From assembly GCA_963925735.1 (NCBI GenBank), contig CAWUUH010000011.1, forward strand, positions 31,002-95,001: a stretch of 64,000 nucleotides of DNA. The letters run 5' to 3'. A model generated the notes under the pieces. That model ran no database searches, was not told the origin of the DNA, and saw only the letters and a list, made by a program, of their open reading frames with translations. The position numbers and the translations under genes are program-made. Positions 1-9,502 of the stretch are shown here, piece after piece; within the stretch, counting starts at the first letter, position 1; each line of letters starts with the position of its first letter. The stretch comes from UBA4582 sp013204195 (GTDB lineage: Bacteria > Pseudomonadota > Gammaproteobacteria > Pseudomonadales > Azotimanducaceae).

Positions 1-3000
1 ATGTTGCTCAATCAGGTTGCGGAGCTCGAGAATGTCGGCGGCCTCTTCCAGCGGCTCCAGACCGATGGTTTCCATATTACACCGGCGTTCAAAGTCGTGG
101 TCGCGGTCGAGTATATAGGCGATACCGCCACTCATACCCGCGCCGAAGTTTCTTCCAGTCCGCCCAAGAACCACCACGCGGCCACCTGTCATATACTCAC
201 AGCCGTGGTCACCGATGCCTTCGACAACGGTGCTGGCACCGCTGTTGCGCACGCAGAATCTTTCGGCGGCTATGCCGCGGAAGAACGCTGAGCCGCTAGT
301 GGCACCATAGAGCACAACATTACCAATCAGGATATTATCCTCTGCCACAAAGCTACTGACCTTCGGCGGGTAGATTGCTATCCGGCCACCGGACAACCCC
401 TTGCCGACGAAATCGTTGGCATCACCTTCAACCGTGATGCTGATACCTTTCGCTAGCCAGGCACCGAGGCTTTGCCCGGCGGTTCCCGTAAGTTTGATGT
501 TAATCGTATCGTCCGCGAGTAATTTTCCGTGAGTCGCTTTGGCAACCTCATGGGACAACATGGTGCCTACCACGCGGTTGATGTTGATGACCGGCAAGTC
601 AATGTTGACCACCTCGCCGTTGAGGAGAGCGGGCTGCGCCAGGCGAATGAGGTCGTTGTCGAGGGCTTTTTCAAGGCCGTGATCTTGCTCCATGACCCGA
701 TATACTTGCGTGTCGTCATAGACGATCGCGGCGGGGGTCAGAATCGAGCTGAAATCTAGGCCCTTAGCTTTCCAGTGTTGCAGTGCCTGGTCCATTTCCA
801 GAACATCAACTCTGCCGACCATCTCATTGACATTGCGGAAGCCGAGTTCGGCCATGATCAAACGCATTTCTTCAGCGACCATAAAGAAGTAATTGACGAC
901 GCTCTCGGGCTTACCGTTGAATTTTTTGCGCAGTTCTGGATCCTGGGTCGCGATTCCTACTGGGCAGGTATTCAAGTGGCACTTGCGCATCATGATGCAA
1001 CCCAGCGTGATTAAGGGTGCCGTTGCAAAGCCAAATTCCTCAGCCCCGATCAAGGCGGCAATGGCCACATCGCGGCCAGTTTTCAACTGTCCATCGGTTT
1101 GCAGATAAACTCTGGATCTGAGATTGTTCATCACCAATGTCTGGTGTGCTTCGGCCAGGCCCAGTTCCCAGGGTAATCCTGCATGTTTAATTGAAGTCAG
1201 GGGTGAGGCGCCAGTGCCACCGTCATGGCCGGCAATCACCAGATGATCCGCCTTGGCTTTAGTCACACCTGCAGCGATCGTTCCGACACCTATTTCGGCG
1301 CCCAGTTTGACGCTGATGCGGGCTGTGGGGTTGGCATTTTTCAGGTCATGAATCAGTTGCGCCATGTCCTCAATAGAGTAGATGTCATGGTGCGGTGGTG
1401 GGCTGATTAAACCGACGCCTGGGGTCGAGTGACGAATTCTGGCGATAGTCTCGTCAACTTTGCCGCCGGGTAATTCTCCACCCTCTCCAGGTTTTGCGCC
1501 CTGAATGATCTTGATTTGAAGTTCGTCAGAGTTGGCCAGATACCAGATGGTGACACCGAAGCGACCAGATGCAACCTGTTTGATAGCCGAACGTTTCGAA
1601 TCGCCATTAGGCAGCGGATCGAACCTGATGGGATCTTCGCCACCTTCGCCGGTGTTTGATTTCCCGCCGAGTCTGTTCATGGCGATAGCCAGGCTTTCAT
1701 GAGCCTCAGCAGAGATAGAGCCAAAGCTCATCGCTCCGGTACAGAATCGTTTAACGATTTCTTGGGCTGATTCAACTTGGTCTAATGGAATAGGTCCGCC
1801 ATTCACGTCAGACTTGAACTTCAAGAGCCCTCGAAATGTGCAACGTCGAGTGGTTTCTTCATTAGTGTGTTTGGCAAAAGCCCAATAAGCGTCCTGGCTA
1901 TTGGTTTTCGTCGCCACTTGCAAACTTGAAATCGCTGTGGGATCCCACATATGCGCGTCGCCTTCGCGGCGCCAGTGGATGTCGCCAGGATTGGGTAAAA
2001 CCGGTATGAGGTTGCTGCTTCGTAGCGGATAGCCAAGATGATGACGTTGCAACATTTCTGCGAACAACACTTCGAAGTTGACGCCCTGAACTCGACTCGC
2101 AGTGCCAATGAAGCACTGGTTGATAATTTCGTCAGCCAAGCCGACGGCTTCAAAAATTTGTGCGCCCTTGTAGGATTGCAGGGTCGAAATACCCATTTTC
2201 GCCATCACTTTGAGCATGCCTTTAGCCACGGCTTTTTTATAGCCATAGACAATCTCATCGTCGGAAGACAGTTCGGATTCGTCCAGCAAGCCGTCACGCT
2301 GGGCTTGCCAGATTGACTCGAAAGCAAGGTAAGGATTGATCGCGTCAGCGCCATAACCGACGAGCAGGCAGTGGTGGTGCACCTCGCGAGCTTCGCCGGT
2401 TTCGATGATCAAGCCAATTCGAGTCCGTTGATGGGTGGCGACCAAATGGTGATGGACTGCGCCACAGGCAATGAGCGCGCTGATCGCCATGGCGTTCTCG
2501 GCGATGTTGCGGTCAGATAAAACGATCAAGGAAAAGCCTTGCTCGATAGCCTCTGTGGCTTCTGCGCAGATGCGTGCCAAAGCGGCCATTAAGCCATCTT
2601 TGCCTGCGGATTTTTCGAAAGTAATGTCGATGGTACGGGTTCGCCAGCCGCGGTAATCCATCTGTCGTAAAGTGCTCAGTTCTTCATTGGACAGTATCGG
2701 ATGAGACATTTTGAGGCGATTAGCCTGCTTTTCTGTGGTTTCCAACAGATTGCCTTCCGGGCCAATAAAGCACTCAAGTGACATCACAACCTCTTCCCGG
2801 ATGGAATCAATCGCAGGGTTTGTCACCTGGGCAAACAATTGCTTGAAGTAATCGTAAATCATACGCGACTTGTCTGACAGGCAAGCCAGCGCCGAGTCAT
2901 TGCCCATGGATCCCAGTGGGTCCCGTGCTTCCGTCACCATGGGTAGCAGCATAAATTGCATGGTTTCGACGGTGTAGCCGAATGCTTGCATCCGAGGTAC

Positions 3001-4431
3001 CAATGTCTCGGGAGTAAAGCCGTGGTTGTCAGCGACGGCAGGTATATCTTCCAAATTGATGGTTTGCTGTGCCAGCCATTGACCATAGGGACGCCGGTTA
3101 GCGTAGTCGGTCTTGAGTTCTTCGTCAGGAATCATTCGGCCTTGTTCAAAGTCGATGAGAAACATTTTACCCGGCTGGAGTCGGCCCTTGAGCTTGACGT
3201 TCGCGGGGTCCACCGGTAACACACCGACTTCCGATGCCATGATGACCTTGTCATCATGGGTAACATAGTAACGGCTGGGTCGTAAGCCGTTTCGATCAAG
3301 TACCGCGCCAATATAGTCGCCGTCAGTAAAGACGATAGATGCGGGGCCATCCCAAGGTTCGAGTAAGGCCGAGTGATACTCATAAAAGTCGCGTTTGTCC
3401 TGCGCCATGTTTTCGTCAGACTGCCAGGCTTCGGGAATCATCATCATGACGGCTTCGTGCAGCGAGCGCCCAGACATTAAAAGAAATTCCAAGACGTTAT
3501 CGAAGGTACCGGAATCAGAGTGTTGTGGTTCAACAATCGGGAATAGCTTGTTGATTTCCGCACCAAATAGCGGCGATTGAACCGACCCTTGGCGTGCCGT
3601 CATCATGTTTTTGTTGCCCATTAAGGTGTTGATTTCACCATTGTGGCTCATGTACCGGTTGGGCTGAGCGCGGGCCCAGGATGGGAACGTGTTTGTGCTG
3701 AATCGAGAGTGCACCATCGCCAAGTGAGTTTCGAAATGGGTGTTTTCCAGATCCGGATAAAACGGAAATAGCTGACCTGGCGTTAACATGCCTTTGTAAA
3801 CGATGACCTTGCTGGACAGGCTGCAAGCATAGACCATATGACCTTGAGTTAGATGGTCGGTGTGACGTTTCAATAATTCTGAAAACCGGCGTCGAATGAT
3901 ATAGAGCGTACGTTCGAAGGCGTCGCCTTCGATGTCATTAGCGGCGATAAACAGCTGATCGATAGTGGGTTGCGCAGCCAGCGAGGCGGGGCCTATATTG
4001 GCGCCCACAGGATCAGTGGGCACTTGGCGCCAGACCAGGAATGTTTGGCCTTCTTCGGCAATAATAGTTTCGATTTGTTCTTGGCAGTAGCGTCGTTCCG
4101 CAGGATCCTGAGGCAGGAATATGTTGCCCACAGCGTAGTGTCCAGGTGCTGGCAATTCGACGCTCAGTTCGCCCGCTATTCGCCGAAAGAAACTGTGGGG
4201 CAAGGCTGTCAGCACGCCCGCGCCATCGCCGGTGTTTTCTTCAAATCCACAGCCGCCACGGTGATCCATACGCGCATTGATATGATGTGCGTCGAGCATG
4301 ATCTGATGGCTCGGCTGCCCCTTGATATTGGCGACAAAGCCGACACCGCAAGAATCTTTTTCCTGGGCAGGGTCATAGAGCCCATTTTTTTCAGGGTAAC
4401 TGCCAGGTTGTACAATCATTTTCTTATTCAT
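1..4431 (-). CDS. gltB: Glutamate synthase, large subunit (3' end beyond window)
   Basis: Large chain of glutamate synthase, which makes two glutamates from 2-oxoglutarate and glutamine with the small subunit as electron donor. The frame is open for 1477 codons from the ATG at 4431 to the window edge; the family is about 1500 residues, so only a short C-terminal tail is missing. The start is followed by a short propeptide and then DSCGVGFVANIKG, where Cys28 would be the N-terminal nucleophile of the glutaminase domain. The visible C-terminal part carries the GltB beta-helix signature (NSGASTVVEG, GCEYMTGGRVVVLG). An in-frame ATG at 4419 is an alternative start, and neither start has a strong ribosome-binding site. 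gltD would be expected just outside the window on this strand. Confidence 0.97.
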   Translation of the reverse strand, partial: MNKKMIVQPGSYPEKNGLYDPAQEKDSCGVGFVANIKGQPSHQIMLDAHHINARMDHRGGCGFEENTGDGAGVLTALPHSFFRRIAGELSVELPAPGHYAVGNIFLPQDPAERRYCQEQIETIIAEEGQTFLVWRQVPTDPVGANIGPASLAAQPTIDQLFIAANDIEGDAFERTLYIIRRRFSELLKRHTDHLTQGHMVYACSLSSKVIVYKGMLTPGQLFPFYPDLENTHFETHLAMVHSRFSTNTFPSWARAQPNRYMSHNGEINTLMGNKNMMTARQGSVQSPLFGAEINKLFPIVEPQHSDSGTFDNVLEFLLMSGRSLHEAVMMMIPEAWQSDENMAQDKRDFYEYHSALLEPWDGPASIVFTDGDYIGAVLDRNGLRPSRYYVTHDDKVIMASEVGVLPVDPANVKLKGRLQPGKMFLIDFEQGRMIPDEELKTDYANRRPYGQWLAQQTINLEDIPAVADNHGFTPETLVPRMQAFGYTVETMQFMLLPMVTEARDPLGSMGNDSALACLSDKSRMIYDYFKQLFAQVTNPAIDSIREEVVMSLECFIGPEGNLLETTEKQANRLKMSHPILSNEELSTLRQMDYRGWRTRTIDITFEKSAGKDGLMAALARICAEATEAIEQGFSLIVLSDRNIAENAMAISALIACGAVHHHLVATHQRTRIGLIIETGEAREVHHHCLLVGYGADAINPYLAFESIWQAQRDGLLDESELSSDDEIVYGYKKAVAKGMLKVMAKMGISTLQSYKGAQIFEAVGLADEIINQCFIGTASRVQGVNFEVLFAEMLQRHHLGYPLRSSNLIPVLPNPGDIHWRREGDAHMWDPTAISSLQVATKTNSQDAYWAFAKHTNEETTRRCTFRGLLKFKSDVNGGPIPLDQVESAQEIVKRFCTGAMSFGSISAEAHESLAIAMNRLGGKSNTGEGGEDPIRFDPLPNGDSKRSAIKQVASGRFGVTIWYLANSDELQIKIIQGAKPGEGGELPGGKVDETIARIRHSTPGVGLISPPPHHDIYSIEDMAQLIHDLKNANPTARISVKLGAEIGVGTIAAGVTKAKADHLVIAGHDGGTGASPLTSIKHAGLPWELGLAEAHQTLVMNNLRSRVYLQTDGQLKTGRDVAIAALIGAEEFGFATAPLITLGCIMMRKCHLNTCPVGIATQDPELRKKFNGKPESVVNYFFMVAEEMRLIMAELGFRNVNEMVGRVDVLEMDQALQHWKAKGLDFSSILTPAAIVYDDTQVYRVMEQDHGLEKALDNDLIRLAQPALLNGEVVNIDLPVININRVVGTMLSHEVAKATHGKLLADDTINIKLTGTAGQSLGAWLAKGISITVEGDANDFVGKGLSGGRIAIYPPKVSSFVAEDNILIGNVVLYGATSGSAFFRGIAAERFCVRNSGASTVVEGIGDHGCEYMTGGRVVVLGRTGRNFGAGMSGGIAYILDRDHDFERRCNMETIGLEPLEEAADILELRNLIEQH

Positions 4432-4961
4432 CTATACCTACTCTTTATACCAACTATGGGATTTATCCTGCAGTCGGTAATCAGTCTGGACAGCCAGTTG
4501 GGCTGCACCGTACATCACAACATTGCTAGAGTGACTCAAGCTAAATACTAAAAAGGGGTTTGCAGAGAGAAACCTAAATGCTGCCCTTTGTTACGGCAGT
4601 CAGCCATTTATGGACGTGCCCACACCTAGCTTCGGCGGTCAAAAATAGTGCCGGATCAAGCGCCCGGTCAGACCGGCCAGAAACAATACCACCAGAACGC
4701 TAAAAGTCAAGGGTGTGGAGGTTCGGTTGCCTCCGTTTATATGTTGCAACCTGTTGAAATAAATGGATATTGCAATGCAAAAAATATGTTGGCAGGTCGC
4801 CGCAGGAGATGTGTTGTGGCCTTTGGTTTCGTGGCGATTGCGGCGAATCGGTAGCCAAGCAGACAAAAACACAGGAAATCGTACATTAAGGCGCCACATT
4901 GACGTTGATTTGGGTATAATTCTCGGCCTTTTTAGTCGCGACTCACCCCAGAGGAATCATC
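4432..4961. other. Intergenic region between divergent gltB and mdh
   Basis: This 530-base gap separates two divergent genes and should hold both promoters. On the plus side there is a perfect -10 hexamer ahead of mdh. On the minus side a TATAAA lies close to the gltB start, without a convincing -35. A minus-strand reading frame at 4639-4899 ends in a hydrophobic stretch (TFSVLVVLFLAGLTG), but it has no credible start or ribosome-binding site, so I do not call it a gene. No RNA gene or repeat was seen. Confidence 0.6.
4915..4920 (+). promoter_or_regulatory. Putative -10 box of the mdh promoter
   Basis: A perfect TATAAT lies 41 bases before the mdh ATG. No good -35 sits at the normal 16-18 base distance; the nearby TTGACG (4899-4904) is only 10 bases away. 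The mdh ribosome-binding site AGAGGAA follows at 4950-4956. The promoter call rests on the -10 alone. Confidence 0.45.
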
Positions 4962-5939
4962 ATGAAAGAGCCAGTACGTGTAGCGGTCACCGGTGCCGCA
5001 GGACAAATCAGTTATTCATTGCTATTTCGCATTGCTGCCGGCCAGATGCTCGGCACCGATCAGCCGATTATCCTCCAACTGCTGGAGATTCCACCGGCAA
5101 TGGGTGCCTTGGGTGGCGTTGTCATGGAATTAGACGATTGTGCGTTTCCGCTGGTGCAGGGTATCGTCGCGACGGACAACCCCGATATCGCCTTTAAGGA
5201 TGCAGACTATGCCTTGCTAGTAGGATCACGGCCTCGAGGCCCGGGTATGGAGCGCAAAGACCTGCTTGAAGCCAATGCGGCGATCTTCTCTGTGCAGGGT
5301 AAGTCATTAAATGACCATGCTAAGAAGTCCGTTAAAGTGCTGGTTGTGGGCAATCCAGCCAACACCAATAGCCTCATCGCCCAGCGCAACGCACCTGATC
5401 TTGATCCTCGGCAATTTACGGCAATGACTCGACTTGATCACAATCGGGCGCTGACTCAAATCGCTCAAAAGACCGGCAAGCATGTCACTGACGTTACGGG
5501 TCTGGCTATCTGGGGTAATCATTCCGCCACCCAATACCCTGATCTGCATCATGCCAAAGTAGCGGGTCAGGATGCTCTGAGCCTCGTTGACCAGGCCTGG
5601 ATCGAATCTGACTTTATCCCGACGGTACAGCAGCGCGGTGCAGCCATTATTAAGGCGCGTGGACTATCCAGTGCGGCATCAGCTGCGAATGCGGCGATTG
5701 AGCATATGCGTGACTGGGCGCTGGGTACTCAGGGCGAAACCGTCAGCATGGGTGTTTATTCTGATGGCAGTTACGGTATCACCCAGGGCCTGATCTACTC
5801 CTTTCCTTGCACCTGCGAAAACGGCGACTGGGCCATCGTTCAGGGCTTGAGCATCAATGGCTTCAGCCAAGAAAAGATGTCGGCAACGGAAACGGAGCTG
5901 GTTGAAGAGCGTGATGCGGTTGCACACCTGCTTAAATAG
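4962..5939 (+). CDS. mdh: Malate dehydrogenase (NAD-dependent, type 2)
   Basis: Interconverts malate and oxaloacetate in the TCA cycle in the cytoplasm. The 325-residue length fits the family. The N-terminal Rossmann motif is GAAGQI (11-16). Substrate-binding arginines are in the active-site loop GSRPRGPGMERKDLL (88-102), GNPANTN starts at 130, MTRLDHNRA is at 155-163, and the catalytic His187 is in WGNHS. This is the longer, cytosolic-type Mdh rather than the shorter 312-residue E. coli type. The ATG has a good ribosome-binding site (AGAGGAA). It is monocistronic and convergent with the next gene. Confidence 0.97.
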   Translation: MKEPVRVAVTGAAGQISYSLLFRIAAGQMLGTDQPIILQLLEIPPAMGALGGVVMELDDCAFPLVQGIVATDNPDIAFKDADYALLVGSRPRGPGMERKDLLEANAAIFSVQGKSLNDHAKKSVKVLVVGNPANTNSLIAQRNAPDLDPRQFTAMTRLDHNRALTQIAQKTGKHVTDVTGLAIWGNHSATQYPDLHHAKVAGQDALSLVDQAWIESDFIPTVQQRGAAIIKARGLSSAASAANAAIEHMRDWALGTQGETVSMGVYSDGSYGITQGLIYSFPCTCENGDWAIVQGLSINGFSQEKMSATETELVEERDAVAHLLK

Positions 5940-6034
5940 CGGTTTGTAGTTGGCACTAGCCGATATCAGCCATGACGGGCTGATTCGGCGATGATGCACC
6001 GTTTGCAGCCTGACGGTGGTCTGGCCGCCGGTGT

Positions 6035-6063
6035 GCCTAGTAGGCGCCTAGTAGACGCCTAGG
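6035..6063. repeat. 11-bp tandem repeat at the stop of the PMI-like gene
   Basis: Two full copies of an 11-base unit (GCCTAGTAGGC at 6035-6045 and GCCTAGTAGAC at 6046-6056) are followed by a partial third copy, GCCTAGG (6057-6063). The stop codon of the minus-strand gene (6059-6061) lies in the last partial copy. This looks like slippage or local duplication over a gene end. Confidence 0.7.
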
Positions 6064-7381
6064 TGCGCGGTACCGCAAGCAAGAGGACCGCGGGCGATGA
6101 GCCCGAGTTGACCAACCGCTGCGCGGGCGCCATCGCGCTCAACAGCATGCCGTCCTCATTGGTGATGGGCTGTCCACCGACCAGAACCTCGCCTTCCACG
6201 CCGATTAAGATGCCGTAGTCTTGCAGCAACAATGTATGGCTGCTATTGACCGCCAGGCGAACCCGGCGCACTTCAAACTGTGGAAATTGCACGATCTGAT
6301 GGATCTCGCAACCCGCCTCGTGGGCGATGCTGATGGGCTCGGGCGCCATGTTCGAGTCAAGATTGGCGCGATTGATGGCGGTCTCTGTGTCCCAGTGCGA
6401 CTGGGTGAGGACTTTTTGCCCAAATGACAGAATGAACCGTTCATAATGGGGCGACTGAAATTCAATGACCCGCACGCCATGCTGGAGTGAGTGGGGCGTT
6501 CTGGGTTGAACCTGAATAATACTGCCTACTTCGAGCTCTTTGAGGTCGGTAAACGCTTCCATTGTATGGCGGCGTTGCAGCTCTTGTTGGTTGAGTTCGT
6601 CATCTAGCGAGGCGCGCCAGTGCTCTGCCAGAGTCGGCGCGATAATGGCGTCGAGTGCATAGCCGTTCTGTGCCTTGATCTTGTCGAGTTCAAGGTCGAT
6701 GGCTTCACGTATCGACCGATAATGATTAACGGCTGTCAGATAGGCTTGTTTGAACGCCGCTGGGGATTCGAATTCCTTAAGCTTGTCTGGGCTAAATCCA
6801 TATCTGATCTGACCCTTGCCATCGGGCCAGGCAACCTCATCCACGTGAGTGACGACGTAAACTTCGATTTTTTGTTCATGTAGTTCAAGGTACAGGTCGC
6901 CGTACACCGTCTGTTGCAGGGGGGCCAAGATCTTTAACAGAATAGGGTCTCGCGCCGTCGTCGTGCCGAGCAGGCGTTGGGGGCTCAGTGCAATAAGCCA
7001 AGGTAGCGGCGTGTTCTGGATGCTGCAAATTCCCCGTGATTCAATCCCGGTATACCAAATTTCTGCGCCCCAGGGCTTGGGTACCGTCACCTGATCCAGG
7101 CGTAATGGTGCCGTCAGATTAATCCAATCTGCAGTCATTGCGCCGGGTTCCGCGGCGATTCGACAGTACAGTTCGCCGGCTTTGAGGTGACACTCGCAGT
7201 ATAATTGTAAGGTCGAGGGTTCCGCCTCGTAGTAGTTCAGGAACTCAAAATTGAAGCTGATCTGGGCATCAACTGCATCCAGCAATAGTTCCTCTATGAT
7301 CCGGGCTGGCGCAGCCACGGTGCCTAACGACTTATCCATGTTCTGACTCGAATGTTCTGGTCTGGTCCACAGTCCTCGCAC
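6059..7381 (-). CDS. Mannose-6-phosphate isomerase-like cupin protein
   Basis: A 440-residue protein resembling class I phosphomannose isomerases, which interconvert mannose-6-phosphate and fructose-6-phosphate. Visible family signs are PKPWGAEIWYTG near residue 101, the PILLKILAPLQQTVYGDLYLELHE core, and the C-terminal cupin segment PHSLQHGVRVIEFQSP. The usual QVHPDD metal motif is not clear (GDLYLELHEQ stands there), so the substrate is uncertain. The GTG at 7381 has no ribosome-binding site, and the ATG at 7339 (MDKSLGTV) is an equally possible start. It stands alone, convergent with mdh and divergent from the AlkA fusion gene. Confidence 0.7.
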   Translation of the reverse strand: MRGLWTRPEHSSQNMDKSLGTVAAPARIIEELLLDAVDAQISFNFEFLNYYEAEPSTLQLYCECHLKAGELYCRIAAEPGAMTADWINLTAPLRLDQVTVPKPWGAEIWYTGIESRGICSIQNTPLPWLIALSPQRLLGTTTARDPILLKILAPLQQTVYGDLYLELHEQKIEVYVVTHVDEVAWPDGKGQIRYGFSPDKLKEFESPAAFKQAYLTAVNHYRSIREAIDLELDKIKAQNGYALDAIIAPTLAEHWRASLDDELNQQELQRRHTMEAFTDLKELEVGSIIQVQPRTPHSLQHGVRVIEFQSPHYERFILSFGQKVLTQSHWDTETAINRANLDSNMAPEPISIAHEAGCEIHQIVQFPQFEVRRVRLAVNSSHTLLLQDYGILIGVEGEVLVGGQPITNEDGMLLSAMAPAQRLVNSGSSPAVLLLAVPRT

Positions 7382-7558
7382 TATAGGGGTCTGTGAGATA
7401 CTGGTTGAGGTTGGTTAACGTCATATTAAATGAATTTAAGGGACTATCCATCGTTTCTGGTACGAGGCCGGGTATTGGTATCTTTCCAGGTCCGATAACG
7501 GCTAGATCGTGATCGGCGTCGGGACTAAGATAGAGCGAGCCTTAAGTATTGTAGCCGT

Positions 7559-8986
7559 ATGAATAGTCAGGCATTCGAACTCGCACGCCAGGCCCGGGAT
7601 CCCAGATTCGACGGGCGATTTTATATCGGCGTCAAAACCACAGGTATCTATTGTCGGCCAATTTGTCGAGTACGCCTGCCTAAGCCGGAAAATGTGACGT
7701 TTTTCTCCTCCGCAGCGGCGGCGGGAATGGCTGGATTCAGACCCTGCTTACGCTGCCGGCCGGAGTCGGCACCAGGCACCCCGGCTTGGTCGGGTACCAG
7801 CACAACGGTGACTCGCGGTTTGAAATTAATTGCTGCCGGTGAGCTGGATCAGGCCGGAGTTGAGGCCTTGAGTGATCGATTAGGCGTCACTTCGAGGCAC
7901 TTGCGACGTTTGTTTGTTGCGCATTTGGGTGTCACGCCAGTAGCCATTGCCCAGACTCGACGCCTGCAAGCTGCCGCAACGTTATTGGCTCAAACCACCT
8001 TGTCTGTGGCCCAGATCGCTCATATGGCTGGATACGGGAGTGTCAGGCGCCTTAATGCCCATGTTCAAAATGTCTATGGTCGTACGCCGTCCAACTTGAG
8101 GCGCGGCTCGAAGAAGTCGCCGGTGCGGGGCTTTATCCTGCGGTTAGGCTATCGTCCACCCTTTGACTTTGCGGGTGTGCTGAATTTTCTCTCGGTACGG
8201 GGAATCCCCGGTGTTGAGTGGGTTAGCCCGTCGAGTTATGGACGATCGATTCTGGTGGATGGCCAGCCTGGCAGTTTTATGGTGTCCAACGATGCTGAAA
8301 ATCACCTTTTGGTGTGCCACATCGAGCTTGCAGATCCTGCTGGTTTGATGCGAGTTCGAGGGCGTATCAAGGCGCTGTTTGATCTGGATGCCGACCCATT
8401 GGAAATTAATCAATGTTTGACGAAAGACCCGTTATTGGCGCCATTCGTCGCGGAAAATCTGGGCCAAAGAGTACCCGGGGGCTGGGATCCCTTCGAAATA
8501 GCCGTGCGTGCTATCGTCGGTCAGCAGATATCCGTCAAGGGTGCGACAACTGTCATGGGTCGAATAGCACAGCAATACGGCAGACTCGTGAATCAAACCC
8601 AGTTTTTCCCGTCACCGGCGGAGTTGGAAGTTCTTGATCCAATAGATTTGCCGATGCCGCGGGGCAGGGCAGCAGCCATTCAGATGTTAGCGGCGAAAGT
8701 GGCCAGCGGCGAGATTGATTTTGACCGCTTCAGTGATTCGCAAAGTTTGATTGATACATTGATTAGCATTAAGGGCATCGGCGGCTGGACGGCGCGCTAT
8801 GTCGCGATGCGTGCAATCAACGACCCCGATGCCTTTCTCCACGACGACCTGGTTCTGGCGCGAATTGCGCAACAGCGATTGGGTCTGGCAGACAGTCAGG
8901 CATTGCTGCAGCGCTCAAGCAATTGGCAACCCTGGCGAGCCTATGCGGGTATGCACCTGTGGCGCCAAGCGTCTAAAACTCAATAA
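7559..8986 (+). CDS. AdaA-AlkA fusion: methyl-phosphotriester-sensing regulator and 3-methyladenine DNA glycosylase
   Basis: Repairs alkylated bases and probably senses alkylation damage. Three parts are fused in 475 residues. First is an Ada zinc domain with Cys32 (GIYCRPIC, the methyl acceptor by analogy with E. coli Ada), Cys36, Cys63 and Cys66. Second is an AraC-type helix-turn-helix region, about 85-185. Third is an AlkA-type glycosylase from about 190, with the helix-hairpin-helix GIGGWTARYVAMRA and the catalytic Asp430 (PDAFLHDDLVL). The ogt gene starts 23 bases downstream, so the two repair genes probably form an operon. Such fusions are known in other bacteria. Confidence 0.93.
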   Translation: MNSQAFELARQARDPRFDGRFYIGVKTTGIYCRPICRVRLPKPENVTFFSSAAAAGMAGFRPCLRCRPESAPGTPAWSGTSTTVTRGLKLIAAGELDQAGVEALSDRLGVTSRHLRRLFVAHLGVTPVAIAQTRRLQAAATLLAQTTLSVAQIAHMAGYGSVRRLNAHVQNVYGRTPSNLRRGSKKSPVRGFILRLGYRPPFDFAGVLNFLSVRGIPGVEWVSPSSYGRSILVDGQPGSFMVSNDAENHLLVCHIELADPAGLMRVRGRIKALFDLDADPLEINQCLTKDPLLAPFVAENLGQRVPGGWDPFEIAVRAIVGQQISVKGATTVMGRIAQQYGRLVNQTQFFPSPAELEVLDPIDLPMPRGRAAAIQMLAAKVASGEIDFDRFSDSQSLIDTLISIKGIGGWTARYVAMRAINDPDAFLHDDLVLARIAQQRLGLADSQALLQRSSNWQPWRAYAGMHLWRQASKTQ

Positions 8987-9009
8987 CCGGGCAATAATAG
9001 GAGAGTGCC

Positions 9010-9489
9010 ATGCAATTTCGCTATTTGGACACCCCCATCGGTCGTCTGCTGCTGGCAGGCGATGAGGCAGGACTTCACTTGATTGGCTTGCCGCAGGGAA
9101 AGGCAATGTCGCTGCCCGCTGATTGGCTGCACGACGATGGAGCTTGTGGCGTCGCCGCGACGCAGCTGGATGAATATTTCGCCGGCCAACGGCAGACCTT
9201 TGATCTCGAGCTGCGTCCCACGGGAACTGAATTTCAGCTCGCCGTGCTCGGTGCGCTACAGAACATCCCCTACGGCCAGACCTGCACCTACAGTGACATC
9301 GCGAAGGTCATCCACCGGCCGCGAGCGGTCAGGGCCGTGGGGGCGGCAAACGGACGGAATCCGCTACCCATTGTGATTCCCTGTCATCGTGTGATCGGTG
9401 CCGATGGCAGCTTGACGGGATTCGGCGGTGGCTTGCCTGCAAAACAGTGGTTGCTGGCCCATGAGTGCGGTTCAGACTTGTTCGGCTGA
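9010..9489 (+). CDS. ogt: Methylated-DNA--protein-cysteine methyltransferase
   Basis: Suicide enzyme that moves the methyl group from O6-methylguanine to its own cysteine. The active site IPCHRVIG is present with Cys125. The C-terminal DNA-binding part reads GTEFQLAVLGALQNIPYGQT and SDIAKVIHRPRAVRAVG. At 159 residues it is a normal stand-alone Ogt, lacking the Ada N-terminal domain. A GGAG ribosome-binding site lies ahead of the ATG. It follows the AdaA-AlkA gene, which supplies a possible alkylation-responsive regulator. Confidence 0.96.
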   Translation: MQFRYLDTPIGRLLLAGDEAGLHLIGLPQGKAMSLPADWLHDDGACGVAATQLDEYFAGQRQTFDLELRPTGTEFQLAVLGALQNIPYGQTCTYSDIAKVIHRPRAVRAVGAANGRNPLPIVIPCHRVIGADGSLTGFGGGLPAKQWLLAHECGSDLFG

Positions 9490-9502
9490 CGCCGCCCAGG
9501 CG

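Noticed and set aside
3970..4551. 193-residue plus-strand frame over the gltB 5' end
   Set aside because: It lies opposite the confidently identified gltB coding sequence and shows no family features; a shadow frame.
4639..4899. 86-residue minus-strand frame ending in a hydrophobic helix
   Set aside because: No ribosome-binding site or sensible start, and the part before the hydrophobic stretch is not protein-like. Kept only as a note in the intergenic entry.
4899..4920. TTGACG and TATAAT before mdh as a full sigma-70 promoter
   Set aside because: The spacer is only 10 bases, too short for a normal promoter; only the -10 was kept.
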